Source: Bacteroidaceae bacterium
Lineage (GTDB): Bacteria; Bacteroidota; Bacteroidia; Bacteroidales; Bacteroidaceae
DNA: 64,000 nucleotides
Direction of reading: 5' to 3'
Assembly (NCBI GenBank): GCA_902362595.1
Contig: CABIXF010000017.1
Coordinates: 1 to 64,000 of the forward strand
Shown here: positions 41,467 to 51,034 of the stretch, one piece after another
How positions within the stretch are numbered: position 1 is the stretch's first letter
Layout: the number at the start of each line of letters is the position of its first letter
The notes under the pieces: model-generated
Told to the model about the DNA's origin: nothing
Database searches by the model: none
What the model saw: the letters and a program-made list of their open reading frames with translations, nothing else
Translations under genes and position numbers: made by a program

Positions 41467-42993
41467 TTAGCAGAGTGCTTTGTTCAGCATGTAGTATACT
41501 TCGTTCATGCGAAGTTCTTTCTTGAATTCACCGATGGTAGTGTCTTTGTTGATATGTACCATTTCAATACCGGCGATTTCAGCATAGTCTTCCCAGTATT
41601 CTGCAGTCAGGTCGTATGAGAAGCAAGAGTGGTGTGTACCACCAGCCAAGATCCATGCACCCGCACCGATTTCGAAGTTAGGCATCGGTTTCCAAAGAGC
41701 AGAAGCAACCGGCAATTTAGGCAGCGGTTTCGGTTCGATGCATTCTACGTCGTTTACAATCAGACGGAAACGGTTGCCCAGGTCTACTACTGTAGCTGTA
41801 CATCCTGTACCTACCTTAGAAGTGAAGACAAGACGTGCAGTCTGGCTCTTGCGAACGCCGATACCCAGGAAGTGTACTTCCAAGCGAGGTTTCTTGGCAG
41901 CAATCATCGGGCAAACTTCCAGCATGTGGGCCTGCAGGATGGCACTGTTTTCACCGTCGAAGTTCAGTGTGTAGTCTTCCAGGAAAGAGCATCCGTTAGG
42001 CAATCCCTGATTCATTACCCATACAGTACGGTATAAAGCAGCTGATTTCCAGTCGCCTTCTGCTCCGAAACCGTATCCTTCTGCCATCAGTCGCTGAGAA
42101 GCCAAGCCCGGAATCTGGTCGAAGTGGCTGCCGTCTGTCTGACCCAGGTCGTCGAAGTTAGTAGTGAAACCTTTGGCACCTTTTGCTTTCAGAATGGCGC
42201 GGAGAGCCAGTTCAGCTTTGGCAGAGTTCCAGACTTTCTGGTAAGCTTCTGTAGATTTGTCTTCCAGTTCCGCATCGTGGTCGTATTCGCTGAAGTAAGT
42301 TTTTACCAATGCATCTACGTCTTCGTCCTTTACCTCTTTGTGATATTCCATGAGTTCGCTTACCGGGCAGTAGTCTACATGGTATCCCATGCGCTGTTCA
42401 GCTTCCACCTTGTCACCGTCGGTAACGGCTACATTGTTCATCTGGTCGCCGAAGCGGATAATCAGCATATCCTGAGCGTCAGCCCATGCAGCACATACAC
42501 GCATCCAGACAGCAATCTTCTTCTGAGTAGATTCTTCTTTCCAGTAACCTACTACCACTTTGCGACGGATACGCATGCGGGTGCAGATATGACCGAATTC
42601 GCGGTCGCCGTGAGCAGACTGGTTCAGGTTCATGAAATCCATGTCCATTGTGTCCCATGGAATTTCTTTGTTGAACTGAGTGTGCAGGTGGAGCAACGGT
42701 TTTTTCAATTGCTGCAAGCCGTGAATCCACATCTTGGCCGGAGAGAAAGTGTGCATCCAAGTGATGATACCGATACATTTATCGTCGTTGTTGGCTGCTT
42801 TGAATACAGCTTCTACTTCTTTTGAAGAATTGGCTGTTCCTTTATATACCACTTTCACAGGCAGTTTGCCGCTGGCGTTCAAACCTGCTACCATTTCGTT
42901 GCTGTGTGCGTCTACTGCGATGACTGCATCGCCTCCGTAAAGGAGCTGAGCTCCGGTTACGAACCATACTTCATATTGATCAAATGTGTTCAT
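41467..42993 (-). CDS. araA: L-arabinose isomerase
   Basis: AraA converts L-arabinose to L-ribulose. The 508-residue protein has the AraA start VWFVTGAQLLYGGDAV, the conserved WMHTFSPAKMWI and HTQFNKEIPWDTMDMDFMN segments, and the C-terminal THHSCFSYDLT with a metal-binding His. The length is standard. It follows araD by 41 bp in the same transcript. No irregularities were seen. Confidence 0.98.
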   Translation of the reverse strand: MNTFDQYEVWFVTGAQLLYGGDAVIAVDAHSNEMVAGLNASGKLPVKVVYKGTANSSKEVEAVFKAANNDDKCIGIITWMHTFSPAKMWIHGLQQLKKPLLHLHTQFNKEIPWDTMDMDFMNLNQSAHGDREFGHICTRMRIRRKVVVGYWKEESTQKKIAVWMRVCAAWADAQDMLIIRFGDQMNNVAVTDGDKVEAEQRMGYHVDYCPVSELMEYHKEVKDEDVDALVKTYFSEYDHDAELEDKSTEAYQKVWNSAKAELALRAILKAKGAKGFTTNFDDLGQTDGSHFDQIPGLASQRLMAEGYGFGAEGDWKSAALYRTVWVMNQGLPNGCSFLEDYTLNFDGENSAILQAHMLEVCPMIAAKKPRLEVHFLGIGVRKSQTARLVFTSKVGTGCTATVVDLGNRFRLIVNDVECIEPKPLPKLPVASALWKPMPNFEIGAGAWILAGGTHHSCFSYDLTAEYWEDYAEIAGIEMVHINKDTTIGEFKKELRMNEVYYMLNKALC

Positions 42994-43034
42994 AGTGATT
43001 TTATTTATTATTAATTAATTGGTTGGCTTTGTTG

Positions 43035-43724
43035 TTATTTCTTTTGTCCGTAATAGGCATTCGGACCGTGCTTGCGGCTGAAGTGTTTTTCCACCAACAG
43101 CGGATTCATGGTCAGGTGCGGGTTGATGGCGTAAGCAATGCTGGCCATTTTTGCCACTTGTTCCATGACTACGGCATTGTGTACAGCGTCGTGTGCATCT
43201 TTACCCCATGAGAAAGGTCCGTGATTCTTTACGAGCACTCCCGGAGTATGTACCGGATTCATGCCCTCGAAGCGTTTCACGATGACATTTCCCGTTTCCA
43301 GTTCGTAGGCACCCTTCACTTCTTCTTCTGTCATGTCGGCTGTACAGGGAATAGCCTCGTGGAAATAGTCTGCATGAGTGGTACCGATGTTCGGAATGTC
43401 GCATCCGGCCTGTGCCCAGGCAGTGGCGTAAGTAGAGTGGGTGTGTACCACTCCGCCGATTTCAGGGAAAGCTTTGTAGAGAGCCAGATGAGTAGGGGTG
43501 TCGCTTGAAGGGCGCAAATCGCCTTCTACTACGTTTCCTTCCAAATCGACTACTACCATATCCTCAGCTTTCATTTCATCGTAAGACACTCCGCTAGGTT
43601 TGATGACTACCAGTCCGCTTTCACGATCGATGGCAGATACATTTCCCCACGTAAAAATCACCAGTCCGTGCTTTACCAAATCCAGGTTTGCATGGAAAAC
43701 TTCTTCTTTTAGTGCTTCTAACAT
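43035..43724 (-). CDS. araD: L-ribulose-5-phosphate 4-epimerase
   Basis: AraD converts L-ribulose-5-phosphate to D-xylulose-5-phosphate. This class II aldolase-fold protein (229 residues from the ATG at 43724) shows [20 protein letters not shown] and the zinc histidines His94 and His96 in [12 protein letters not shown], with the third likely at His168 in [10 protein letters not shown]. The frame is open upstream to 43769 inside araR, but the residues before the chosen ATG are not family-like. The start lies 4 bp after the araR stop, so the genes are tightly coupled. Confidence 0.97.
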   Translation of the reverse strand: MLEALKEEVFHANLDLVKHGLVIFTWGNVSAIDRESGLVVIKPSGVSYDEMKAEDMVVVDLEGNVVEGDLRPSSDTPTHLALYKAFPEIGGVVHTHSTYATAWAQAGCDIPNIGTTHADYFHEAIPCTADMTEEEVKGAYELETGNVIVKRFEGMNPVHTPGVLVKNHGPFSWGKDAHDAVHNAVVMEQVAKMASIAYAINPHLTMNPLLVEKHFSRKHGPNAYYGQKK

Positions 43725-43728
43725 GTGA

Positions 43729-44406
43729 TTAAAGTTTAAATTTCGGGTCCTTCTGATAGGCCTTGTCATTGAATTTATAGAGAGAGGCGCCTCTTCTGGA
43801 TCCTGTTTTATCTATTTTATTAGTTTTTTCAATAAATCCCATTTCTGCGATACGTTTGCGGAAATTGCGCTTGTCCATCGGCTCGCTGTAGATGGCTTCA
43901 TACAAGCTTTGCAGCTGGGTCAAGGTGAACAGCTCGGGAAGCAGGTTGAAGCCGATGGGGGCTCTTGATGCCTTCTGGCGCATGATGGCACGTGCTTTCT
44001 CCACCATCTCGTTGTGATCGAAAATAAGTTCGGGAATTTCATTGATGTTTATCCAATGCGCATTGTGTTGCTGCACCAGTTCCCGGTCATATTCGTTGAT
44101 GTTGATAAGCGCATAATAGGCCAGTGAAATTACGCGTTCTCCCGGATCACGGTCTACGGCACCGAATGCCCCAATCTGGTCCATATATACATTCTCCAGA
44201 CCGGTCAGCTCGCTCAGTACCCGTTTGGCCGCATCGTCCGCACTTTCGTTTTCCTGGATGAATCCTCCCATCAGAGACCATTGGCCCATTGCCGGCTCAA
44301 AATTTCGTTTCAGCAGCAATAAGTTCAGTTCTCCTTTTTCGAATCCGAAAATGATGCAGTCGATGCCGACGTAGAATTTGGGATTATGATTATAATAAGT
44401 GGTCAT
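43729..44406 (-). CDS. araR: Arabinose-responsive regulator AraR (Nudix domain plus winged helix)
   Basis: The 225-residue protein has an N-terminal Nudix-homology domain (residues about 10-145; [20 protein letters not shown] at the Nudix-box position) and a C-terminal winged-helix region (about 155-225; [33 protein letters not shown]). This architecture matches the Bacteroides AraR, which binds L-arabinose in the Nudix domain and leaves its operator. The Nudix catalytic Glu pattern is degenerate here ([19 protein letters not shown]), consistent with a sensor rather than a hydrolase. It is placed between the mutarotase and araD genes, and operator-like dyads lie upstream of the two main transcription units. 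Confidence 0.92.
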   Translation of the reverse strand: MTTYYNHNPKFYVGIDCIIFGFEKGELNLLLLKRNFEPAMGQWSLMGGFIQENESADDAAKRVLSELTGLENVYMDQIGAFGAVDRDPGERVISLAYYALININEYDRELVQQHNAHWININEIPELIFDHNEMVEKARAIMRQKASRAPIGFNLLPELFTLTQLQSLYEAIYSEPMDKRNFRKRIAEMGFIEKTNKIDKTGSRRGASLYKFNDKAYQKDPKFKL

Positions 44407-44456
44407 TCAATTTTTGACTTTTTGTTCTTTTCAACTAGGTTTCTTGTCGGTTTCTG

Positions 44457-45611
44457 TTATTTCTCCACTGTAAATTTGAAGATGCAGTGACTCTGGTAAG
44501 TTTGTCCTGGAGCCAGAATAACAGAAGGCCATTGTGGCTTGTTGGGGCTGTCGGGATAGTGCTGTGTTTCCAAACAAACGGAAGCCCGTTGCGGATAGGC
44601 AATGCCTTTCTTTCCTTTCACTGTTCCGTCCAGGAAATTTCCTGTATATACCTGTATACCTGGTTCATTGGTGTAGACTTCCAAGCTGATACCTGTGGTT
44701 GGACAAGTCAGTTTGGCAGCCAGCTGGTTGATGTCGCCTTTGGTCTTCAATACCCAGTTATGGTCGAATCCGTTACCGAATTTCACTTGTTCGTTGGTAA
44801 AGTCTGTGACATCTGGACTGATGGTCTTCGGCGTGTTGAAGTCGAACGGAGTATCTTTTACTGCCATCATTTCGCCGGTGGTCATGAAGGTGCTGTCTAC
44901 TGGTGTGATGCTGTCGGAAGCCACATAAAGCACGTGGTCGGTAGCCGGTTTTGAAGGATCACCGCTCAGGTTGAAGTACGAGTGGTTGGTCATGTTGATG
45001 ACAGTCGTCTTGTCGGTAGTGGCATCGTATTGGATATCAATGGCGTTATCAGCTGTCAGAGAATAGGTTACATGAGCCGTTACGTTGCCCGGGAAGTTAT
45101 TGTCTCCATCCGGTGATTTCATGGTCAGCACAAGGGTACTGTCATTGGTTTGATTAGCTTCATATACTTGATATTGCCATCCTGTAGGACCTCCGTGCAG
45201 ACAGTGCCCGAAATTGTTTGTCGGGAGTTGGATTTCTTGTCCGTCAAGAGTGATTTTACCTTTGTTGATTCGGTTGGCATAACGTCCGATGGCTGCACCG
45301 AAATCACTCGGAATATGCTGGTAGTCAGCTATGCTGTCGAAGCCGAGAACCACATCGGTCATCTTGCCGGTTTTGTCGGGAACCATAATGGAAACCAGTC
45401 GACCCCCAAAATTGGTGACACAGACTTCCATCCCCTGATGATTCTTTAAAGTGTAAAGTTTTACAGGTTTTACACTATCTACCAGCGTCTCAAAATTGGC
45501 TGGGTCCAAACCCGATAAGGTCAGTTTGGGAGCTTCTTGTTTTTGACTGCATCCGCAGAAAAAAATTAAAGCAGCACTCATGCCTAGAAGTGATTTCTTC
45601 ATGCTTTTCAT
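44457..45611 (-). CDS. Aldose 1-epimerase (mutarotase), lipoprotein
   Basis: This 384-residue protein of the galactose mutarotase family interconverts sugar anomers. Motifs include NFGGRLVSIMVPDK, IGRYANRINKG, NFGHCLHGGPTGWQ (catalytic His), TNHSYFNLSGD and LETQHYPDSPN. The ATG at 45611 begins a lipoprotein signal ending FFCGCSQKQ, with Cys21 as the lipidated residue, so the enzyme is periplasmic and would equilibrate incoming arabinose or galactose anomers. The longer open frame to 45653 crosses the operator and is not used. It is the first gene of the araR-araD-araA unit. Confidence 0.94.
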   Translation of the reverse strand: MKSMKKSLLGMSAALIFFCGCSQKQEAPKLTLSGLDPANFETLVDSVKPVKLYTLKNHQGMEVCVTNFGGRLVSIMVPDKTGKMTDVVLGFDSIADYQHIPSDFGAAIGRYANRINKGKITLDGQEIQLPTNNFGHCLHGGPTGWQYQVYEANQTNDSTLVLTMKSPDGDNNFPGNVTAHVTYSLTADNAIDIQYDATTDKTTVINMTNHSYFNLSGDPSKPATDHVLYVASDSITPVDSTFMTTGEMMAVKDTPFDFNTPKTISPDVTDFTNEQVKFGNGFDHNWVLKTKGDINQLAAKLTCPTTGISLEVYTNEPGIQVYTGNFLDGTVKGKKGIAYPQRASVCLETQHYPDSPNKPQWPSVILAPGQTYQSHCIFKFTVEK

Positions 45612-45637
45612 AAATTTATATTTAATATTATTTGTGT

Positions 45638-45654
45638 GGTGTAAAAGTAACACT
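45638..45654. promoter_or_regulatory. Candidate AraR operator upstream of the mutarotase-araR-araD-araA unit
   Basis: GGTGTAAAAGTAACACT is an imperfect dyad centred 35 bp before the mutarotase start. It shares GTGTA-nn-AGTAACACT with the site at 47613-47629. The regulator gene lies in the controlled operon. Binding is inferred, not shown. Confidence 0.65.
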
Positions 45655-45726
45655 TAAAATGATTGGTTGTTCTTTTTTTCAAATGTTTTTCAACATAGAA
45701 TGCATGTTTTTCGATAGTTTCTATAT

Positions 45727-45767
45727 AAAAAAGGAAGAGGATACGCAATCTTCTGCATACCCTCTTC
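45727..45767 (-). terminator. Terminator of the arabinose symporter gene
   Basis: Fourteen bases at 45734-45747 pair with 45754-45767; the irregular positions are G-U pairs in minus-strand RNA. Six T residues follow on the minus strand (45732-45727). It makes the symporter a separate transcript from the mutarotase unit. Confidence 0.8.
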
Positions 45768-45791
45768 TATTATAAGTTGTTGTTTTTTGGA

Positions 45792-47537
45792 TTACCAGAA
45801 ATATGCATAGAACAATGCGCACAGTACCACAACGCCCAATGTGGCAATAACATCCCACATATTCCAGCTTTCGCGGATGGCTTTCTTGTAGTCGCCTGTG
45901 AATGTGATGGCGGCAATCTGTTCAGATGTTGGTTTGGCAGTAAACATGGATACCACGTACATCAGAATGACGATGAATACAAGTAACCATACTTCGAAGA
46001 TGAGCCAGTTGGTTTGCCAGAACCAAGAGGTGTATTCCCAGAATGCACCGTCCATGACAGCTTTGCCTGAGTCGGTGATTACATTGGTCAGCAAACGTAC
46101 CATACCGATGAGGAAACCGCCAATAAGGCCCCATTCTCCGGCTTTCGGAGTGATGCGTTTAGAGAAGATACCAAGGGTGAATACGGCTACCATGGCAGGG
46201 GCAATCAAAGACTGGATATCTTGAAGATAAGAATACAGGTTACCCATGTTCATCATGATAGGCATCCAAGCCAATCCTAAGAGTACGACTACGACGGTAG
46301 CAACACGGCCTACCATTACGTAGTGGCTTTCACTCATACCTTTTTTCATCGGTTTGTAGAAGTCTTCTGTAAATAAAGTGGCGCAGCTGTTGAAGAAGGC
46401 AGCCAAAGAAGCTACAAGGGCACAAATGAAACCGATTGTGACGATACCTTTCACACCGGCTGGCAGGATGTTTTTGACCATCATGGCGAAGGCGCCGTCC
46501 GTGTCATGTGTGTTGGTGATGTCCATAACGATGTTGCTGCCGGTCTTTTGAGAGAGTGCGAAAGCTACCATACCCGGAATCAGGAACATGAATACAGGTA
46601 GCAGTTTGAAATAGCCGGCTGCGATTGTACCGCGGCGTGCGCGAGCCATGACTTTGCGGTTGTCTTCTCCTTTGGTTTGTCCGAGTACACGTTGTACGAT
46701 ATGCTGGTCAGTACACCAGTACCAGAAGCCGATGATGGAGGCTCCAAGGAAGACTACGTAGCCAGGGAACTGCGGATACATGGGGTCGGCAGGGTCGGTG
46801 TGGAACATGTGGGTTGTCCCGAAGCCGTCGTGTGCGGCGTTACAAGCGGCCATCATTTGTGACCATCCTTCTGCGATGCTGCCGTCTCCAAGCATATTCA
46901 GACCAAGGAACAAAACGAGGAACGAACCAATAATCAATATCGGGGTTTGGATGGCAGAAAGTGTCATTACACCTTTCATACCACCGAAAACTGTGAATAC
47001 GGCTGTAATGAAAATAAGACCGAGTGCACCCCACCAAAATGGAAGTCCAAGCAAATATTCAAAGAAAATACCACCGGTGAATGCTGTTACGGATACCTTT
47101 GTCAGCACGTAGGCAATCAGAGTGATGATGGACAACCATGAACCAGTGCGCTGGGTATAGCGGAATTTCAGAAAGTCAGGCATGGTGATGATTTTACCCA
47201 TTTTGTTATTTAATAGCTGGTAAAAAGGCACGAACAGCCATCCAAGGATAAGAATCATCCAGCCTTGCATTTCCCAGTGTGCCATTCCTACACCGTCTTT
47301 CGCACCCGTACCAGCCAATCCTACCAGGTGTTCAGAACCGATATTTGCTGCAAAGATGGCGGCACCGATGATATACCAAGGTTCTCCTTTTCCGAAAAGG
47401 TAATCCTGACTGTCTGCACCTTTCATCTTTTCATGGTCCTTTTTAATTGTACGGTAAACAGCCCATACAATAGCCATGACCCCGACTGCGAGAACCAACC
47501 AGTCGAGCCAAATAAATTCAGTTGAATTCCAATTCAT
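45792..47537 (-). CDS. Sodium/sugar symporter (SSS family), probable L-arabinose importer
   Basis: This 581-residue inner-membrane protein of the solute:sodium symporter family has about 14 membrane segments. Typical motifs are ANIGSEHLVGLAGTGAKDG and MPDFLKFRYTQRTGSWLS near the N-terminus, VFGGMKGVMTLSAIQTPILI, GFWYWCTDQHIVQRVLGQ and FNSCATLFTEDFYKP. Its place at the head of the ara locus and two AraR-like dyads upstream argue for arabinose as substrate; AraP-like symporters of Bacteroides are similar. It has its own terminator. Confidence 0.93.
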   Translation of the reverse strand: MNWNSTEFIWLDWLVLAVGVMAIVWAVYRTIKKDHEKMKGADSQDYLFGKGEPWYIIGAAIFAANIGSEHLVGLAGTGAKDGVGMAHWEMQGWMILILGWLFVPFYQLLNNKMGKIITMPDFLKFRYTQRTGSWLSIITLIAYVLTKVSVTAFTGGIFFEYLLGLPFWWGALGLIFITAVFTVFGGMKGVMTLSAIQTPILIIGSFLVLFLGLNMLGDGSIAEGWSQMMAACNAAHDGFGTTHMFHTDPADPMYPQFPGYVVFLGASIIGFWYWCTDQHIVQRVLGQTKGEDNRKVMARARRGTIAAGYFKLLPVFMFLIPGMVAFALSQKTGSNIVMDITNTHDTDGAFAMMVKNILPAGVKGIVTIGFICALVASLAAFFNSCATLFTEDFYKPMKKGMSESHYVMVGRVATVVVVLLGLAWMPIMMNMGNLYSYLQDIQSLIAPAMVAVFTLGIFSKRITPKAGEWGLIGGFLIGMVRLLTNVITDSGKAVMDGAFWEYTSWFWQTNWLIFEVWLLVFIVILMYVVSMFTAKPTSEQIAAITFTGDYKKAIRESWNMWDVIATLGVVVLCALFYAYFW

Positions 47538-47612
47538 AATAGTATTATTTAAATGATTTGTGTATTGACTTCGCGGCTATCAAAAGTTTATTTTATTTTG
47601 TTTGTTTTCCAA

Positions 47613-47629
47613 AGTGTATTAGTAACACT
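47613..47629. promoter_or_regulatory. Candidate AraR operator 1 upstream of the symporter
   Basis: AGTGTATTAGTAACACT forms a dyad (AGTGT/ACACT arms) 76 bp upstream of the symporter ATG, nearly the same as the site at 45638-45654. Confidence 0.65.
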
Positions 47630-47653
47630 AATTCGACTGCAATATTACGGATA

Positions 47654-47669
47654 AGTGTAAAAATACACT
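47654..47669. promoter_or_regulatory. Candidate AraR operator 2 upstream of the symporter
   Basis: AGTGTAAAAATACACT is a perfect dyad (AGTGTA/TACACT) 40 bp from operator 1. Two sites could allow co-operative binding or looping. The remaining bases of the 378-bp divergent region (47538-47915) are AT-rich and hold the regulator promoter below. Confidence 0.65.
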
Positions 47670-47860
47670 AATAAAAACTCATGTTTTAGAGCATGTTTCT
47701 TTGCTTTTTCTGTTTGTACTTTGTTTTTAACATTTCGGTAGAGATAAAATGTATAAAGCTTTTGAGGCTTTTTACAGTTTCATTCGTATGATAATGTTTG
47801 AAGAATGGATGAGTAGAATGAAAACTGGTAGTTTTTGTAGAAATGTATTTTGAGTCTCTT

Positions 47861-47892
47861 TTTGAAATATAGACAGAATCTGTGTATTTTTG
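47861..47892 (+). promoter_or_regulatory. Promoter of the sensor-regulator gene
   Basis: TTTG (47861-47864), a 20-bp spacer and TATTTTTG (47885-47892) match both Bacteroides elements; the start codon is 23 bp further. Confidence 0.75.
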
Positions 47893-47915
47893 TTTGTAAA
47901 AATGAATTTTAGTTT

Positions 47916-50813
47916 ATGGCAATGAAGTCTTTTTTGAAATATATCATTATTTTTTTGTGGTTCTGTTTATGGAATGTGCAAGCAGATGCTGAATCATCTG
48001 TCATTCGTAATTTGTCTGTTTCAGATGGACTTTCGGATTTGGTGGTTAATGTGATTTACAAGGATTCGAAGGGATATGTTTGGATGGGAACGAATACTTC
48101 AGTGGAACGTTTTGACGGAATACGATTGGAGCATTATATGGTGGAAGGTCGTAATGAGAATTTAAAGCGTGTGTATGCACTTGCCGAAATGCCTGGAGAT
48201 GAAATGTGGGTCGGTACGGGAATGGGGGTATGTCGTTTGCGTTTAGGTCAGGATAGATTGGAGCGATTGGCACCAGAAATGATTACGAGTGGGGTGCACG
48301 TATTTTGTCGAGTAGGTGAAGTGCTTTATATTGGTACTGAAAAAGGGTTGTATGTCTATCAGAATGGAGTCTTTACACATTTGCTGGTTGATAAGAATGT
48401 TTTTTCAAGTGCAAATTATGTAACAGGAATTGTAAAAGGAAATAAAGATGAATTGTGGCTTTCGACCATGGGTGGACTGAAGTTACTTTATATGACTGAC
48501 CGGAAGATTGTTTCATTCTCAGATAAATTAGGTAAAAACGGACAAAATCTTTCGTTCTATAATATAGCATGTATTAATCGAAAAGTCTATTTAGGTTCGA
48601 TGACAGATGGTTTGATAGTCTTTGATTCTGTACAGAAACAGTTTGCACATTATGTGGATGTCGGGTGCGGAGTTATTTCTTCTTTATCTACAGATGGGAA
48701 AGATTTGCTTTATGTAGGTACGGATGGAAATGGAGTACATTTTATTTCGGTCAGCAAATGTAGGATTGTTCGTTCATTTCGTCATGACCGTGATACAGAC
48801 GGTTGCATTCGTTCCAATTCAGTATATTCTGTATTAGTGGATAAGGATGGGGTTATTTGGATTGGTTTTTATCAATTGGGAGTGGATTATACTTTGTATC
48901 AAAGCGATTTATTCTCTACCTATAAATACAAATCTTTGTTCGATTCCAGGGATATGGCTGTAAGAACTATTGCTTTTCATGGAAAACAGAAATTGATAGG
49001 TTCTCGTGATGGATTTGTGTTTATAGATGAGGCCAATGAACAGTTTCAAAGTTATAAGATTCCTCGGTTGCGTGCTTCAATTATCGTATCTAGCTGTTAC
49101 TTCCAGGGAGAATATTATATTGGAACGTATGGTGGTGGAATGTATGTGTTGAATCCGGTAACATTGGAACTACGTGATTTCTGCCCGGATGTGGCCGATC
49201 CATTCTTACATGGTCATATTTTTAGTATTCGTCCTGATAATCAGAATAATTTGTGGATTGGAACCTCTTCCGGGCTTTATTGTTTCCATAATGGGAAAGT
49301 AATGCATCATTATACAAGTGGAGATTCTAAACTTCCAGAAGGAAATGTATATGAAATTTATTTTGATTCTTCTCACAAAGGATGGATTTGTACGGAAACA
49401 GGTATTTGTATTTGGGATCCTTCTTCTGAGAGTTTGAAAAATGATGTTTTTCCGGAAGGATTTGTCAACAAGGAAAAAATTCGAATGATTTACGAAACGT
49501 CTGATCATGAGTTGTATTTTTTGCCGGACAAAGGTGATCTATTTGTTTCTGATTTAACGATGACTCAATTTAGGAGGGTTACATCTGGTACCTTATTGGA
49601 AAGGAAATCTTTGATGGCTGTGATTGAAGATTCGGAGAATTGGTTATGGTTGTCCACCAATAAGGGTATGTATAGGTTTGACAGAAAGAATCGCGTTGTC
49701 CCATATAATTTCATGGATGGTATCCCAAGTCTGATTTTTATTAATTGCATTCCTATAAAAGATGAAAAGGGAAATTTATGGTTCGGTAATTCTAAGGGAT
49801 TGGTATGTTTAAATGGAGAAGAGATGAATCTCTTGTCTAGACGTTTTTATACGATTGCTCTTTCAGATGTACTAGTGAATGGAAAAAGTGTACAGCAACG
49901 GATTTCTGGTAAAGCCGGTCATTATTTTTTGTCGTTGGACGATAGTCAGAAAAGTGTGACTATTCAGTTTTCCGCATTGACATATAGTGATCCTAATAGT
50001 TTGATGTATGAATATCAGCTAGACGAGGATGGAGAATGGATTTCCTTGATGGGAAAATCAGAGGTCTCTTTATATGATTTGCCCTATGGCACTACATATT
50101 TTAAAGTTCGTCAGATTGGATATCCGGATTCTGCTATGATACTAGAGATTAATATACCGAATCATTCTTGGATAAAAATTCTATATACGTTATTGGTGTT
50201 GGGAATATTAGTATGTGGAATCTATACTTTTCGACGTCGGTTGTTGCAGAGTGTGTTACGTGTTCTACGTAAATTAAACGATTCGGAAGATAGAGATATA
50301 CCAGAGATGGAGAAGAAAGTTGAAAATGATATTACTCGGAAGGAGGTCTTGTCTTTAGAAGGTATTTCTCATGAGGTGGAGTCGGGAACTGAAAAGAAGA
50401 TATTAGCCCATACTGATGACAAATATCGTACAAACAAGGTGAGCCCAGAAGAATGCAAACGTCTTTATCGTCTATTGGATCAGGAGATGAAACGAAATAA
50501 GCCTTATCGTAATCCGAATCTAAAAGTTGCAGAACTGGCCTCTTTGATTGGTACTACTTCTCATTCTCTTTCGTACCTGTTTAATCAATATTTGGAGAAA
50601 AATTATTATGACTACATTAATGAATATCGGGTAGAAGAGTTCAAAGCACTTATTTTAAAGGAAGAATATGCAAAATATACCCTAACCGCGTTAGCAGAAC
50701 TTTGTGGTTTTAGTTCGCGTGCATCTTTCTTCCGTTCATTCAAGAAAGTTACAGGTATAACTCCTAATGAATACATTAAACAGGTTTCCGGGGAACGCCG
50801 TTCGGTAGATTAA
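47916..50813 (+). CDS. Membrane sensor with Reg_prop/Y_Y_Y periplasmic part and AraC output (no phosphorelay)
   Basis: The 965-residue protein has a signal or anchor segment (about residues 6-22), a long periplasmic part with Reg_prop beta-propeller repeats (for example SKGYVWMGTNTSVERFDG, DEMWVGTGMGVCRL, NNLWIGTSSGLYCFHNG, GNLWFGNSKGLVCLNG), a Y_Y_Y domain near 670-745 and one membrane helix at about 752-772. A short charged linker leads to an AraC-type helix-turn-helix domain (about 850-957; LAELCGFSSRASFFRSFKK). In hybrid two-component systems of Bacteroides, HisKA, HATPase and receiver domains lie between membrane and AraC domain. Here they are all absent, with only about 75 residues between. 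It probably acts as a one-component, membrane-bound regulator of the downstream glycan locus. Its composition is AT-rich. Confidence 0.9.
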   Translation: MAMKSFLKYIIIFLWFCLWNVQADAESSVIRNLSVSDGLSDLVVNVIYKDSKGYVWMGTNTSVERFDGIRLEHYMVEGRNENLKRVYALAEMPGDEMWVGTGMGVCRLRLGQDRLERLAPEMITSGVHVFCRVGEVLYIGTEKGLYVYQNGVFTHLLVDKNVFSSANYVTGIVKGNKDELWLSTMGGLKLLYMTDRKIVSFSDKLGKNGQNLSFYNIACINRKVYLGSMTDGLIVFDSVQKQFAHYVDVGCGVISSLSTDGKDLLYVGTDGNGVHFISVSKCRIVRSFRHDRDTDGCIRSNSVYSVLVDKDGVIWIGFYQLGVDYTLYQSDLFSTYKYKSLFDSRDMAVRTIAFHGKQKLIGSRDGFVFIDEANEQFQSYKIPRLRASIIVSSCYFQGEYYIGTYGGGMYVLNPVTLELRDFCPDVADPFLHGHIFSIRPDNQNNLWIGTSSGLYCFHNGKVMHHYTSGDSKLPEGNVYEIYFDSSHKGWICTETGICIWDPSSESLKNDVFPEGFVNKEKIRMIYETSDHELYFLPDKGDLFVSDLTMTQFRRVTSGTLLERKSLMAVIEDSENWLWLSTNKGMYRFDRKNRVVPYNFMDGIPSLIFINCIPIKDEKGNLWFGNSKGLVCLNGEEMNLLSRRFYTIALSDVLVNGKSVQQRISGKAGHYFLSLDDSQKSVTIQFSALTYSDPNSLMYEYQLDEDGEWISLMGKSEVSLYDLPYGTTYFKVRQIGYPDSAMILEINIPNHSWIKILYTLLVLGILVCGIYTFRRRLLQSVLRVLRKLNDSEDRDIPEMEKKVENDITRKEVLSLEGISHEVESGTEKKILAHTDDKYRTNKVSPEECKRLYRLLDQEMKRNKPYRNPNLKVAELASLIGTTSHSLSYLFNQYLEKNYYDYINEYRVEEFKALILKEEYAKYTLTALAELCGFSSRASFFRSFKKVTGITPNEYIKQVSGERRSVD

Positions 50814-50844
50814 CAATTCCGATTGGTGCTGAAATCCACTAAGA

Positions 50845-50894
50845 CATCCCGTGGAAAAGTTTCAAATAATAAATTGAGACTTTTCTGCGGGATG
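50845..50894 (+). terminator. Terminator of the sensor-regulator gene
   Basis: CATCCC (50845-50850) and GGGATG (50889-50894) close a long stem that continues inward with GAAAAGT/ACTTTTC and TCAA/TTGA pairing. T-rich sequence follows. It separates the regulator from the sigma factor gene. Confidence 0.65.
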
Positions 50895-50997
50895 CCTTAT
50901 TTTAATGATAATCAAATATATACATGCTTTTTGGTCTTACTGTATGAGGTGAGATTTATTCGAGGTAATATTTGCTCTAAGTTTTTGATAATGTAAA

Positions 50998-51005
50998 TAC
51001 TTTTG
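50998..51005 (+). promoter_or_regulatory. Candidate -7 element of the ECF sigma/SusC operon
   Basis: TACTTTTG fits TAnnTTTG, 29 bp before the sigma start codon. The nearest TTTG upstream gives a 23-bp spacer, longer than usual, so this promoter may need an activator or another sigma factor. Confidence 0.4.
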
Positions 51006-51034
51006 TAGTGTGAAAAACAGAAATGAACTAATTT

